Positions 19,374 to 28,389 of a stretch of DNA of 64,000 nucleotides are shown here, in pieces; the first letter of the stretch is position 1; the number at the start of each line of letters is the position of its first letter. The stretch comes from Schauerella fraxinea. GTDB lineage: Bacteria; Pseudomonadota; Gammaproteobacteria; Burkholderiales; Burkholderiaceae_B. The notes beneath the pieces were generated by a model. That model was not told where the DNA came from. It saw only the letters and a list, made by a program, of their open reading frames with translations, and did no database searches. Both the position numbers and the translations under genes were made by a program. The stretch is taken from contig JAVDKL010000001.1 in NCBI GenBank assembly GCA_030849965.1, positions 3,330,554-3,394,553 on the forward strand. Reading direction: 5' to 3'.

Positions 19374-21869
19374 ATGAATGTCGGGTTTATTGTTTTTGGG
19401 CTGGCGGGCTTGTTGACGCTGGTGTGCTTCATGCCGCCCCTTGCCGGCCGCTTGAAGCTGCCGTATTCGGTGCTGCTGGCGATCGTCGGCTGCATGCTCG
19501 GCATCGTCGTGCATGTGCACGGTTGGGCCCCGCCGCCGTTGGCCTATTTTCTGGATTCGCTTGAAACCTTCGAGATTTCGTCCGAGACCTTTCTAACTGT
19601 CTTTCTGCCAGTGCTGCTCTTCGAAACAGCGCTCGCTATGAACGTGCGGCGCCTGATGGATGACATCGGCCCCATCCTCATGATGGCGATCGTGGCCGTG
19701 CTGGTGTGCACGGTGGTCGTGGGCTTTGCGCTGCAAATGGTGTCGTCCTACAGCTTGTTGGTATGCCTGCTGCTGGGCGCGATCGTGGCCACGACCGATC
19801 CGGTCGCCGTGGTCGGTATCTTTCGCGAAGTGGGAGCACCCAAGCGCCTCACCACGCTCGTTGAAGGTGAAAGCCTATTCAACGATGCGGCATCGATTGC
19901 CCTGTACTCCGTGCTGTTGGCTGCCGTGGGCGGTGGCGAAAAAGTCTCGGCTGGCAACGTCGCCGGCGACTTCATCGTCCACTTTGTCGGCGGCGGCCTG
20001 GCGGGCTTCATCATGGCCCGCATCGCCTGCTATCTGTTTTCATGGCTGCGCGGTTGGCCCACGGCCGAGATCACGCTCACGCTGACGCTGGCTTATCTCT
20101 CGTTTTACGTCTCCGAGCATTACCTGGATGTGTCGGGTGTGGTCGCCACGGTGATCGCCGGCCTGGTGGTGGGGTCGACCGGGCGCACCCGCATGTCGCC
20201 CACCACGTTCGAATTTCTCGAAAGCGCCTGGAGCCAGTTCGGCTTTTGGGCCAACTCGCTGATCTTCCTGTTTGCGGCGATGTTGATCCCGCAATTGATG
20301 GCGGATGCCACGATGCAGGACGTCTTCCTGATCGGGGTGCTGTTCGTCGTTACTTTGGTGGCGCGGGCAATCGTGGTGTTCGGATTGTTGCCCTTGCTCG
20401 GCATGACGCGGTTCGGCACCAAAGTCAGCAACCCCTACAAGACCGTGATGCTGTGGGGCGGCCTGCGCGGCGCGGTCTCGCTCGCGCTGGCGTTGGCCGT
20501 GACCGAGCAGCAGAACGTGCCCGAGGACGCCCGGCAATTCATCGCCGTGGCCACCACGGGTTATGTGTTGTTGACGTTGTTTGTCAACGGCATCAGTTTG
20601 CGGCCGTTGATTCGCACGCTGGGATTGAACGAGCTGTCGTCGATAGAACGCACCATTCGTAATCAAGCCCTTACGGTCACGCTCGAGGACCTGCAAGGCA
20701 AGACCGATGAGATCGCGGCCCGCGAACACATCGGCGCGGAGGCGCAGGCGCGCATCCATGCGGTGTTCGACGCGAGTCTGGCGAGCGTGCACGATGCGCA
20801 GGTCGCGCATATGTCCGAAGCGCAGCGCGTGAGTGTGGGGTTGGCCATCGTCGCACAGCGCGAAACCGAAATGTTCTTCGACATTCTGAAGGCGCAACTG
20901 GTCGACTGGCGCACCGCCGAAACGTTGCTGGCGCGCGCCGAACGGCTCGAAGACGCCATCCGCACGGGCGGCCAGGAAGGCTTCGAAGCCGCGATTCCTC
21001 AAGACGTGCGGTACTCGCGCGGCTTTCGCCTGGCGTTGCGTGTGCACTATATGTTCGGCTTCCAGCATTGGCTGGCACGCGAATTGGGGCAACGGTTCGT
21101 CAATCTGCGCACCAAGCGATCGGTCGCGCAGCGCCTGTGCAGCTTTACGCGCGAGCAGATCCAGCCGTTGCTGGGCGAAGCGGCCGCGCAGCGTATCGTC
21201 GAGATTCACCAGCGCCGCCTCGACATGATCGAAAACGCCCTGCAGGCGCTCGATCTTCAATACCCCGCCTATGCCCTGTGGTTGCAGGAAAGCTATCTGG
21301 GCCGTGTCGCGCGCGAACTCGAACGCATGCGCTATCGCGACATGCTCGATCAGTTCCTGATCAGCGGCGAGGTCTATGCCGACCTGATGTCGCAGTTGAA
21401 AGATCGCTGGCGCCACATCGATACGCATCCGCCGTTGGATATCGAGCTCGGCAATGCCGATCTGATCCAGCGTGTGCCGCTGTTCGAAGGTTTGAGCCCA
21501 GACTCCTTGCGCGCGATCAGCCGGTTGCTCAGACCGCGCCTCGCGCTGCCCGACCAGCCGATCCTGTCGAAAGGAGCGATGGAAATGTGCTTCGTGGCAT
21601 CCGGCGCGGTCACGGTGCATCTGCCGGACGGCACCGATGCCGAATTGGGCAGCGGGGAGTTCTTCGGCGAACTGGCGCTGTTGGGCAAGGAAGATCTGGT
21701 GCCCAACGTGACGTCGCTGGGCTACAGCCGGCTGCTGATGCTTTCGGAACGCGATTTCCGCGCGTTGCTGGCGCGCGATCCGGATCTGCGCGAGCGGATC
21801 GAAAAAGTGGCCAAGCAACGGCTGCGCGCCATCGAAGTGTGGCGGCAATTTTCGGGGCAGCAGGGCTGA
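19374..21869 (+). CDS. CPA1-family Na+(cation)/H+ antiporter with C-terminal cyclic-nucleotide-binding-like domain
   Basis: The 831-residue protein has about 12 membrane helices in its first 430 residues with the CPA1 core ATTDPVAVVGIF and VEGESLFNDA. A roughly 260-residue cytoplasmic helical region follows, then a cNMP-binding fold at about residues 695-815. That fold keeps the GEFFGELALL phosphate-cassette start, but the arginine that normally follows (PRxAT) is missing (GKEDLVPNVTSLG), so cAMP binding is uncertain. It probably exports Na+ or K+ for pH or salt balance under ligand control. It is divergent from a cAMP-phosphodiesterase-like gene 173 bases away. No strong ribosome-binding site is seen. 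Confidence 0.9.
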   Translation: MNVGFIVFGLAGLLTLVCFMPPLAGRLKLPYSVLLAIVGCMLGIVVHVHGWAPPPLAYFLDSLETFEISSETFLTVFLPVLLFETALAMNVRRLMDDIGPILMMAIVAVLVCTVVVGFALQMVSSYSLLVCLLLGAIVATTDPVAVVGIFREVGAPKRLTTLVEGESLFNDAASIALYSVLLAAVGGGEKVSAGNVAGDFIVHFVGGGLAGFIMARIACYLFSWLRGWPTAEITLTLTLAYLSFYVSEHYLDVSGVVATVIAGLVVGSTGRTRMSPTTFEFLESAWSQFGFWANSLIFLFAAMLIPQLMADATMQDVFLIGVLFVVTLVARAIVVFGLLPLLGMTRFGTKVSNPYKTVMLWGGLRGAVSLALALAVTEQQNVPEDARQFIAVATTGYVLLTLFVNGISLRPLIRTLGLNELSSIERTIRNQALTVTLEDLQGKTDEIAAREHIGAEAQARIHAVFDASLASVHDAQVAHMSEAQRVSVGLAIVAQRETEMFFDILKAQLVDWRTAETLLARAERLEDAIRTGGQEGFEAAIPQDVRYSRGFRLALRVHYMFGFQHWLARELGQRFVNLRTKRSVAQRLCSFTREQIQPLLGEAAAQRIVEIHQRRLDMIENALQALDLQYPAYALWLQESYLGRVARELERMRYRDMLDQFLISGEVYADLMSQLKDRWRHIDTHPPLDIELGNADLIQRVPLFEGLSPDSLRAISRLLRPRLALPDQPILSKGAMEMCFVASGAVTVHLPDGTDAELGSGEFFGELALLGKEDLVPNVTSLGYSRLLMLSERDFRALLARDPDLRERIEKVAKQRLRAIEVWRQFSGQQG

Positions 21870-21873
21870 TGTG

Positions 21874-21894
21874 CCTGACCGGTACCCGGTCAGG
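21874..21894. terminator. Hairpin between convergent antiporter and Nudix genes
   Basis: A perfect 9-base stem CCTGACCGG / CCGGTCAGG (21874-21882 with 21886-21894) with a TAC loop lies 5 bases after the antiporter stop. Neither strand has a T tract, so it may be a shared 3' stabilising or weak bidirectional terminating structure. Confidence 0.5.
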
Positions 21895-21906
21895 AACCGA
21901 GCTCGC

Positions 21907-22734
21907 CTAGCTTGCGGCCTCGATGCGCATGATGTCTTCGACGATCACCAAAGCGGCTTCGAGGGTGAATTCGCCGGCGCGCACCATCTCGATGGCGGTG
22001 TCCACATCCACATGCATGATCTCGGAGACCTCGCCGTCACGATTGGCCGGTTGCACATGGGCGGCCAGCACGCAGTCGCTCACCAGCACGTCCTCGACCT
22101 GATAACCCTCCGGCAGGCGCCGGTGCATGCGCAGGATGGTGCGCAGGGGCGACCGATCGGCAAGGTGCTCGGGCGACAAACCGGCTTCCTCGTCGCATTC
22201 CCGCACCAGCGCTTCGTCCAGAGGTTCGCCGGTGCAGACCAGGCCGCCCACCAAGGTGTCCCACATGCCGGGGTCGGTGGATTTGCTCATCGCCCGACGG
22301 GCGATCCACAGTTGGCCATCGGGCGTCCAGGCGTTCAGGTGCACGGCGCGTGTGCATAGCGCCAGGGGGCGCGAGGCGGCGCGCTCGATGGCGCCGATCA
22401 CCTCACCGTTTTCCGTGCACACGTCGAGCAGCTCGTTACGCCAGCCGCGCAGGCATTGCGCCTGGCGCATCGTATCGGCCACATCGGCCAGGAGCGCATT
22501 GAGTGGCGCGCCCGGCGCGAGATCCGCGCCGATGTGCAACGCGCCCTCGCGGGCAACCACACCCGGCACGTGGCGCAGGGCGTCCCATGCGGCATCCGTT
22601 GCCCAACCGCACACATGGCCGCCTATCCATAGCCTGTGGGCGCGTTCGGGCGGCGCTTCCTGGGCGCGAGCGTTCAATTGGGCGTACAGTTCCGTGAGCG
22701 CGTCGCGGCGCGCCAGAGGGTGTGAAGTCGACAT
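21907..22734 (-). CDS. Nudix hydrolase with DUF4743-type N-terminal region
   Basis: This 275-residue protein has a roughly 115-residue N-terminal domain like that of thiamine-pyrophosphokinase-related Nudix proteins, then a Nudix domain. The Nudix box is intact: a GLVCTGE start, seven residues, then RECDEEAGL, which matches GX5EX7REUXEEXGU. Nudix enzymes cleave nucleoside diphosphates linked to another group; the substrate cannot be read here. It is convergent with the antiporter and divergent from the cytochrome oxidase operon. Confidence 0.9.
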   Translation of the reverse strand: MSTSHPLARRDALTELYAQLNARAQEAPPERAHRLWIGGHVCGWATDAAWDALRHVPGVVAREGALHIGADLAPGAPLNALLADVADTMRQAQCLRGWRNELLDVCTENGEVIGAIERAASRPLALCTRAVHLNAWTPDGQLWIARRAMSKSTDPGMWDTLVGGLVCTGEPLDEALVRECDEEAGLSPEHLADRSPLRTILRMHRRLPEGYQVEDVLVSDCVLAAHVQPANRDGEVSEIMHVDVDTAIEMVRAGEFTLEAALVIVEDIMRIEAAS

Positions 22735-22829
22735 GGGCGGAGTTTAGTGCATGACGGACAGGCGGGTGTGGTCATGGGGATGGTTCTGCCATCCTTCAAG
22801 AGGCTCGTCACTTCCCGTTGCCTGTCCGC

Positions 22830-22835
22830 TATAAT
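22830..22835 (+). promoter_or_regulatory. Candidate -10 box of the cytochrome oxidase operon
   Basis: A consensus TATAAT lies in the 253-base gap before coxB. The matching -35 position has no good TTGACA-like hexamer, so an activator may be involved. Transcription from it would give a leader of about 145 bases that includes a small GCCGG/CCGGC hairpin. The remainder of the gap shows nothing else I can support. Confidence 0.45.
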
Positions 22836-22987
22836 CCTGCCGTTTTAGCTGTGATTCGTGCAGGTCTACGAGGATGCTCTATAGCCTTGCGTTCCTGCCG
22901 TCCAATAATTGTGCGCTTCCGTGGGGAGACACGCCGGCATCCACCGGCGCAACACGAAACAAAAAAGCGCCGTAATTCGAGGTCAGC

Positions 22988-24145
22988 ATGAAGAAGTTGA
23001 GAGGGGTACTGGGCACCTGTGCGCTGCTGGTTGGCAGCGTCGCCGTCGCCCAGGTCAAAGACATGCCCGGCGGCCCGCGCGTCAATCAGCTGAACCTGCA
23101 CGAAGGCGTCACATCGATCGCACGCGATGCCGTTTGGCTTCACTGGATGATGCTCAGCATCTGTATGGTGATCTTCGTCGGCGTGTTCGGCGTGATGTTC
23201 TACTCGATCTGGGCGCACCGCAAATCGCGTGGCGCCAAGGCCGCTACCTTCCATGAACACCTCGGTGTGGAAGTCGCCTGGACGATCATCCCCTTCATCA
23301 TCGTGATCGCCATGGCGCTGCCCGCCACGCGCACGGTCGTGGCCATGAAAGATACGTCCAGCCCGGATCTGACCGTCAAGGTCACGGGTTATCAGTGGAA
23401 GTGGGGCTACGAATACATCGATGGCGCGGCCAACGGCGTCAAATTTCTCTCCACCTTGTCCACCCCGCGCGCGCAGATCGAAAACCGCGAGGAGAAGGGC
23501 GAGTTCTACCTGATGGAAGTGGACAAGCCGCTCGTGGTGCCGGTGGACAAGAAAGTCCGCATCGTGCTTACCGCCGCCGACGTCATCCACTCCTGGATGG
23601 TGCCCGAGTTCGGCGTAAAGCAAGATGCCATCCCCGGCTTCCTGCGCGATACCTGGTTCCGTGCCGAAAAAACCGGCTTCTTCCGCGGCCAGTGCGCCGA
23701 GCTCTGCGGCAAGGATCACGCGTTCATGCCGATCGTGGTCGAGGTCAAATCGCAAGCCGATTACGACGCCTGGGCCGAAGAGCAGAAGAAGTTGATGTCG
23801 GCCAATGCCGACGATCCCACCAAAGAGTGGACCAAAGAAGAGCTGGTCGCCCGTGGCGAGCAGGTCTATGGCGCAAACTGTGTGGCCTGTCACCAGGCCA
23901 CCGGCAAAGGTTTGCCCGGCGCTTTCCCTGCACTGGACGGAGACAAAACCGTGCTGGGACCCAAGGCTGAGCAGATCAAAGTGGTGCTCAATGGCCGTCC
24001 CGGCACGGCCATGGCCGCGTTTGGCGGTCAGCTCAATGACGTTGAGATCGCCGCCGCCATTACGTACACCCGCAATGCCTGGGGCAATGCGGGCAAGGGT
24101 CAGGACCCTGTGGTGCAGCCTGCCGACGTGACTGCCGCGCGCTGA
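22988..24145 (+). CDS. coxB: Cytochrome c oxidase subunit II with fused cytochrome c domain
   Basis: This 385-residue subunit has a signal peptide (to about AVAQ, residue 22), two membrane helices (about 50-72 and 92-112), a cupredoxin domain with the CuA ligands [12 protein letters not shown], and a C-terminal cytochrome c with a CVACH haem site. The fused haem domain marks the caa3 type. It takes electrons from soluble cytochrome c. It is the first gene of the terminal oxidase operon; GAGG lies close before the ATG. Confidence 0.96.
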   Translation: MKKLRGVLGTCALLVGSVAVAQVKDMPGGPRVNQLNLHEGVTSIARDAVWLHWMMLSICMVIFVGVFGVMFYSIWAHRKSRGAKAATFHEHLGVEVAWTIIPFIIVIAMALPATRTVVAMKDTSSPDLTVKVTGYQWKWGYEYIDGAANGVKFLSTLSTPRAQIENREEKGEFYLMEVDKPLVVPVDKKVRIVLTAADVIHSWMVPEFGVKQDAIPGFLRDTWFRAEKTGFFRGQCAELCGKDHAFMPIVVEVKSQADYDAWAEEQKKLMSANADDPTKEWTKEELVARGEQVYGANCVACHQATGKGLPGAFPALDGDKTVLGPKAEQIKVVLNGRPGTAMAAFGGQLNDVEIAAAITYTRNAWGNAGKGQDPVVQPADVTAAR

Positions 24146-24188
24146 GTGCGCGCCCCATCCGCCGACATCCATAAGTAATAGAAATGAT

Positions 24189-24215
24189 TGCCGGCTTCAT
24201 GGACTGAAGCCGGCA
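24189..24215 (+). other. Stable hairpin between coxB and ctaD
   Basis: A perfect 11-base inverted repeat (TGCCGGCTTCA / TGAAGCCGGCA, 24189-24199 with 24205-24215) with a 5-base loop lies 43 bases after coxB. There is no T tract, so it is not a full terminator. It ends about 10 bases before the AGGAAGGAG ribosome-binding site of ctaD and could set mRNA stability or relative subunit expression. Confidence 0.6.
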
Positions 24216-24236
24216 TCCAGCAGGAAGGAGTCCACC

Positions 24237-25850
24237 ATGAGCAGCGTCCCAGTCGACCACGTATCGCCGGGCCACGGTCACGGCCACGGTCATGATGATC
24301 ATCACCACGGTGCCCCCACGGGCTGGCGCCGGTGGTTGTTTGCCACGAACCACAAAGATATCGGGACGATGTATCTCATCTTCTCGTTCACCATGCTGCT
24401 CGAAGGCGGCACGCTGGCGTTGCTGCTGCGTACCGAGTTGTTCGAGCCGGGTCTGCAGTTCTTCCGTCCCGAACTCTTCAACCAGTTCACGACGATGCAC
24501 GGCCTGATCATGGTGTTCGGCGCGATCATGCCGGCCTTCGTGGGCTTTGCCAACTGGATGATTCCGCTGCAGATCGGCGCATCGGACATGGCTTTTGCCC
24601 GCATGAACAACTTCAGCTTCTGGCTGTTGCCGGTCGCCGGCCTCATGCTCACGCTGTCGTTCTTCGTACCCGGGGGCGCGACCGCTGCGGGGTGGACGCT
24701 CTATGCGCCGCTGTCGCTGCAGATGGGGCCGGGGATGGACCTCGCCATCTTCGCGATGCACATCATGGGCGCCTCATCGATCATGGGCGCCATCAACATC
24801 ATCGTCACCATCCTCAACATGCGCGCGCCCGGCATGACGTTGATGAAGATGCCGCTGTTCTGCTGGACCTGGCTCATCACTGCCTTCCTGCTGATCGCCG
24901 TGCTGCCCGTGCTGGCCGCCGCGATCACGATGGTGCTGACCGACCGTCACTTCGGTACCGGCTTCTTCAACGCCGCCGCCGGTGGCGATCCGGTGCTGTA
25001 CCAGCACATCTTCTGGTTCTTCGGGCATCCCGAGGTGTACATCATGATCTTGCCAGCGTTCGGCATCGTCTCGGCCATCGTGCCCGCCTTCGCCCGCAAG
25101 AAGCTCTTCGGTTACGCCTCGATGGTGTACGCCACGGCGTCCATCGCCGTGCTGTCGTTCATCGTCTGGGCGCATCACATGTTCACGACCGGGATGCCGG
25201 TCACCGGGCAGCTGTACTTCATGTACGCCACCATGTTGATCTCCATTCCTACGGGCGTGAAGGTGTTCAACTGGATCGCGACGATGTGGCGCGGCTCGAT
25301 GACCTTCGAAACGCCGATGCTGTTCGCGGTGGGCTTCATCTTCGTGTTCACGATGGGCGGCTTTACCGGCCTGATCCTGTCGGTGGCGCCGATCGACATC
25401 CAGGTGCACGATACCTATTACGTGGTGGCGCACTTTCACTACGTGCTCGTGGCGGGCTCCTTGTTCGCGCTCTTCGCCGGCACCTATTACTGGCTGCCCA
25501 AGTGGACGGGCCGCATGTATAGCGAGAAGCTGGGCAAGTTCCACTTCTGGTCGTCGCTGATTTCGTTCAACGTCACCTTCTTCCCCATGCACTTCATGGG
25601 TCTGGCCGGCATGCCGCGCCGCTATGCCGATTACGCCGCGCAGTTCACCACCTTCCACCAGGTGGCCACGATCGGCGCGTTCTGGTTCGGGCTGTCGCAG
25701 TTGATCTTCCTGTGGGCGGTGTTGCGCTGCTACGCCGGCAAGGGTGAAGTGGCTTCCGCCAAACCGTGGGAAGGCGCTGAAGGCCTGGAGTGGACCGTGC
25801 CGTCGCCGGCACCGTTCCATACCTTCGAAACGCCGCCCGAAGTCAAATAA
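24237..25850 (+). CDS. ctaD: Cytochrome c oxidase subunit I
   Basis: This 537-residue haem-copper oxidase catalytic subunit has 12 membrane helices. Key residues are visible: the haem a ligand region TMHGLIMVF, the CuB/Tyr cross-link HPEVY, the CuB histidine pair in AHHMFTTG, and the haem a3/a ligands in [13 protein letters not shown]. It reduces oxygen to water and pumps protons. The N terminus has a His/Gly/Asp-rich stretch (residues about 8-24, nine histidines) that could bind metal. The ribosome-binding site is strong. Confidence 0.97.
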   Translation: MSSVPVDHVSPGHGHGHGHDDHHHGAPTGWRRWLFATNHKDIGTMYLIFSFTMLLEGGTLALLLRTELFEPGLQFFRPELFNQFTTMHGLIMVFGAIMPAFVGFANWMIPLQIGASDMAFARMNNFSFWLLPVAGLMLTLSFFVPGGATAAGWTLYAPLSLQMGPGMDLAIFAMHIMGASSIMGAINIIVTILNMRAPGMTLMKMPLFCWTWLITAFLLIAVLPVLAAAITMVLTDRHFGTGFFNAAAGGDPVLYQHIFWFFGHPEVYIMILPAFGIVSAIVPAFARKKLFGYASMVYATASIAVLSFIVWAHHMFTTGMPVTGQLYFMYATMLISIPTGVKVFNWIATMWRGSMTFETPMLFAVGFIFVFTMGGFTGLILSVAPIDIQVHDTYYVVAHFHYVLVAGSLFALFAGTYYWLPKWTGRMYSEKLGKFHFWSSLISFNVTFFPMHFMGLAGMPRRYADYAAQFTTFHQVATIGAFWFGLSQLIFLWAVLRCYAGKGEVASAKPWEGAEGLEWTVPSPAPFHTFETPPEVK

Positions 25851-25867
25851 CGCTTTTAGGAATCGCC

Positions 25868-26008
25868 GTGGCCCTCACCACCGAACAACGCCGCAAGAAC
25901 CGCATCGCGCTCACCGTGCTGGTGGTCGTGGTGCTGGCGATCTTCGCCTGGACGCTGTTTCGCGGCACCGAAATCTTCGCGGGTTTCGCCGGCATGGCCG
26001 GGCGCTAG
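25868..26008 (+). CDS. Cytochrome oxidase small assembly protein
   Basis: This 46-residue protein starts at GTG, with one membrane helix (about residues 14-32) after a short basic, polar N terminus (ALTTEQRRKNR). Small proteins of this shape sit directly after ctaD in Burkholderiales and are named cytochrome oxidase small assembly proteins. Elsewhere it is often followed by ctaG, which is missing here. It begins 17 bases after ctaD. Its molecular role is inferred only from position. Confidence 0.8.
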   Translation: MALTTEQRRKNRIALTVLVVVVLAIFAWTLFRGTEIFAGFAGMAGR

Positions 26009-26020
26009 GGATATGCCGAC

Positions 26021-26245
26021 ATGACCGACGACATCCGGGAACTCTCACGCCGCAAACTCAGTTTCTTTCAAACGCTGAGAGCGGTACTGTGGGGATTCTT
26101 CGGGGTCCGTAAGGGTTCGGGGTATCAGGAAGACATCGGCCGCCTCAATCCCGTGCATCTCATCATTGCCGGGATATTGGGCGGCGTCATTTTTGTTGTT
26201 GTGCTGGTGACTATTGTCCGCTTTGCGGTCGCCAGCCTGAGCTGA
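26021..26245 (+). CDS. DUF2970 small membrane protein
   Basis: The 74-residue protein has a soluble N terminus (RRKLSFFQTLRAVLWGFFGVRKG) and one C-terminal membrane helix (about residues 46-70). This matches DUF2970 proteins found between ctaD and ctaE in betaproteobacteria. It starts 12 bases after the small assembly protein and 39 bases before ctaE. Function is unknown but the constant location suggests oxidase assembly or stability. Confidence 0.85.
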   Translation: MTDDIRELSRRKLSFFQTLRAVLWGFFGVRKGSGYQEDIGRLNPVHLIIAGILGGVIFVVVLVTIVRFAVASLS

Positions 26246-26284
26246 CACATACAATAACTACTCTTCGAGAGCAGGGAGAACATC

Positions 26285-27160
26285 ATGAGTGCAAGCCACT
26301 CGGTTCAAGGCAACGAGGCACCTTACTACTACGTCCCCGCCGACTCCGGTCATCCGGTGCGCATGGCCCTGACGCTGCTGGTGATCGGCGTCAGTGCCGC
26401 GGCCTGGATCAACGGTGTCAGCCTGGCGAAGTGGGGCGTGCTGGTCGGCTTCCTGGGCCTGATCACCGTGATGTTCTACTGGTTCGCCGACTCCATCGGC
26501 GAAGCGCAGCAAGGGCTCTACAGCAAGCGTATCGACGTGTCCTACCGCTGGGGCATGAGCTGGTTCATCTTCTCGGAAGTGATGTTCTTCGCCGGCTTCT
26601 TCGGCGCGCTCTGGTATGTGCGCACCATCACCACACCGTGGCTGGGTGACCTGGATCACAAGCTTCTGCTGTGGCCCGACTTCAATGCCGTGTGGCCCAA
26701 CTTCGGCCCGGCCGGCGTGGTCGAGCAGTTCCAGAGCGTGGGCCCGTTCTGGCTGCCGACGATCAACACCGCGTTGCTGCTCACCTCGGGCATTACGCTC
26801 ACCATCGCCCACCACGCCCTGCGTGAAAACCATCGGGGCAAGACCACGTTCTGGCTGGCGGCGACCGTGCTGCTGGGCTTCATCTTCGTGGGTGTGCAGG
26901 CGTACGAGTATCACCACGCCTATACCGAGCTCAATCTGCGCTTCAACTCCGGCGCATTCGGTTCGCTCTTCTACATGCTCACGGGATTTCACGGCTTTCA
27001 CGTGATCATGGGCGCCATCATGTTGACGGTGATGCTCATCCGCTTGATGAAGGGCCACTTCACGGCCGACAACCACTTCGGCTTCGAGGCCGCTGCCTGG
27101 TATTGGCACTTCGTGGACGTGGTGTGGCTGGGGCTGTACCTGTTTGTGTATTGGTTCTGA
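26285..27160 (+). CDS. ctaE: Cytochrome c oxidase subunit III
   Basis: This 291-residue protein has seven membrane helices and typical subunit III segments (SWFIFSEVMFFAGFFGALWYVR with the conserved Glu, and FYMLTGFHGFHVIMG). GGGAGA precedes the ATG. It stabilises subunit I. A perfect 8-base hairpin (27174-27181 with 27192-27199) follows 13 bases after the stop, without a T tract. Confidence 0.96.
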   Translation: MSASHSVQGNEAPYYYVPADSGHPVRMALTLLVIGVSAAAWINGVSLAKWGVLVGFLGLITVMFYWFADSIGEAQQGLYSKRIDVSYRWGMSWFIFSEVMFFAGFFGALWYVRTITTPWLGDLDHKLLLWPDFNAVWPNFGPAGVVEQFQSVGPFWLPTINTALLLTSGITLTIAHHALRENHRGKTTFWLAATVLLGFIFVGVQAYEYHHAYTELNLRFNSGAFGSLFYMLTGFHGFHVIMGAIMLTVMLIRLMKGHFTADNHFGFEAAAWYWHFVDVVWLGLYLFVYWF

Positions 27161-27173
27161 TGTGACGCGCAAT

Positions 27174-27199
27174 GGCGTGGCGCCTGCCGGTGCCACGCC
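27174..27199 (+). other. Hairpin after ctaE
   Basis: Arms GGCGTGGC and GCCACGCC pair perfectly around a 10-base loop. No T run follows. It may protect or process the ctaE 3' end where the plus-strand operon enters the oppositely oriented DUF2909 gene. The rest of 27200-27340 holds no gene that I can support. Confidence 0.45.
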
Positions 27200-27340
27200 T
27201 GGTCTTACGAGAGCAGGCGTGCAACGCGCCGGGCTCAAGCGCCATGCGGAACCCAGGCGTACCGCACGGAGTTCTCCCGGCGTCACGCAGGGAACCTGTC
27301 CAAACGCGATTCGGCCTTCAGGAACCTTGGCGCTTGGCGC

Positions 27341-27541
27341 TCATCTAAGTCCCGTGCTCTCGATCCAGCCCATGTGATGGGCAAACAGGACGAACAGAAA
27401 CAGCACGACCGACATGCCGATGCGCACGGTCAATGCATTGACGGTGCGATTGGTTTTACCTTGATCTTTCATCAGATAGACCAGGGCGGATGCCAGGCTG
27501 GCCAATATGCCGATGAAGGCCAGAACGACAACGATACGCAT
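27341..27541 (-). CDS. DUF2909 'twin transmembrane' small protein
   Basis: This 66-residue protein has two membrane helices (about residues 2-22 and 42-60) joined by a short basic loop (KDQGKTNRTVNALTVRIG), matching the DUF2909 family seen in oxidase operons of this group. It is on the strand opposite to all its neighbours, with GGAGG eight bases before ATG 27541. An upstream in-frame ATG at 27577 would overlap the SURF1 start and is rejected. If the oxidase operon is transcribed through this point, the gene is covered by antisense RNA. Confidence 0.85.
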   Translation of the reverse strand: MRIVVVLAFIGILASLASALVYLMKDQGKTNRTVNALTVRIGMSVVLFLFVLFAHHMGWIESTGLR

Positions 27542-27575
27542 GGCGGCCTCCGATAAAGACGGAATTATTGCAGAC

Positions 27576-28352
27576 ATGGCACGACCTCACTCGATTTCTC
27601 GCACGCTGGCCGCGCTGGTATTGCTCGCGCTTGCCGTGGTGCTGCTGGCGTCGCTGGGCCGGTGGCAGCTGCAGCGCGCCGATGAGCGCCGCGCCACATT
27701 GCACACGATCGAAGCGGGCCGCGTGCAACCGCCGCTCACGCTGGGCCCCGATGTGACGCCCGAAGCGTTGACGCCGTGGCGGCCCGCGCGTGCGACGGGG
27801 CAGTGGCGCGACGACCTCACGGTCGTGCTTGAGAACCGCAATCACGATGGCCGCCCGGGCTTCTGGCTGGCCACGCCCCTGGTGCTGGACGCTTCCCGCA
27901 ATGTGGCCGTGCTGGTGTTGCGCGGCTGGGTGGCGCGTGCCGTGCCGGGCCAACCGCAGCCGCCGTTTCCGCCCGCGCCGGCCGGCGAGCAGTTGGCCAG
28001 TGGCGAGCTGGTCACGCACGTGCCGCGGCTCTTCGAACTGTGGGGAATGGGCGCAGCGGCTACACTGCCCCCACGCCTACCCGCGCCAGATGGCGCATTG
28101 CCCAAAGTGCAAAACCTGGCCCTGGACGACTACGCCCGCGCGACGGGGCTCACCTTGGTGCCGGCGGTAATGCAGCAACTGGCGCCCGAGGCGCCGGGCC
28201 TGTCGCGCGATTGGCCGCAGCCGTCGGTGGATTACAACCAGAATCAGGGCTACGCCCTGCAGTGGTTTGCATTTGCCGCCATCGCGGCGATTGCCTGGCT
28301 GGTCGTGCTGGTGCGCGCATTGCGCCGCCGGCGTGCCGCCAGCCTTGATTAA
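27576..28352 (+). CDS. SURF1 family cytochrome oxidase assembly protein
   Basis: This 258-residue protein has N- and C-terminal membrane helices (about residues 8-27 and 225-245) and the SURF1 motifs LGRWQLQRADER, GFWLATPLVL and VLRGWVAR. SURF1 proteins help insert haem A into subunit I. Its start at 27576 is only 34 bases from the divergent DUF2909 start. The ribosome-binding site is weak. Confidence 0.92.
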   Translation: MARPHSISRTLAALVLLALAVVLLASLGRWQLQRADERRATLHTIEAGRVQPPLTLGPDVTPEALTPWRPARATGQWRDDLTVVLENRNHDGRPGFWLATPLVLDASRNVAVLVLRGWVARAVPGQPQPPFPPAPAGEQLASGELVTHVPRLFELWGMGAAATLPPRLPAPDGALPKVQNLALDDYARATGLTLVPAVMQQLAPEAPGLSRDWPQPSVDYNQNQGYALQWFAFAAIAAIAWLVVLVRALRRRRAASLD

Positions 28353-28389
28353 CCCGATTGCCTTGAACCGATTGCAGGAACCGCCCGCC

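Noticed and set aside
20040-21848. A 602-codon minus-strand frame opposite the antiporter gene
   Set aside because: It is a low-complexity His/Gln/Arg-rich shadow of a gene with obvious CPA1 and cNMP-fold motifs.
22874-22975. A 33-codon mini frame in the coxB leader (MLYSLAF start)
   Set aside because: AGG touches the ATG with no spacing, and the peptide has no regulatory codon run; too weak to call a leader peptide.
24262-24310. Short GGTCAC-type repeats at the start of ctaD
   Set aside because: They encode the Gly-His-rich N terminus of subunit I, so they are coding.
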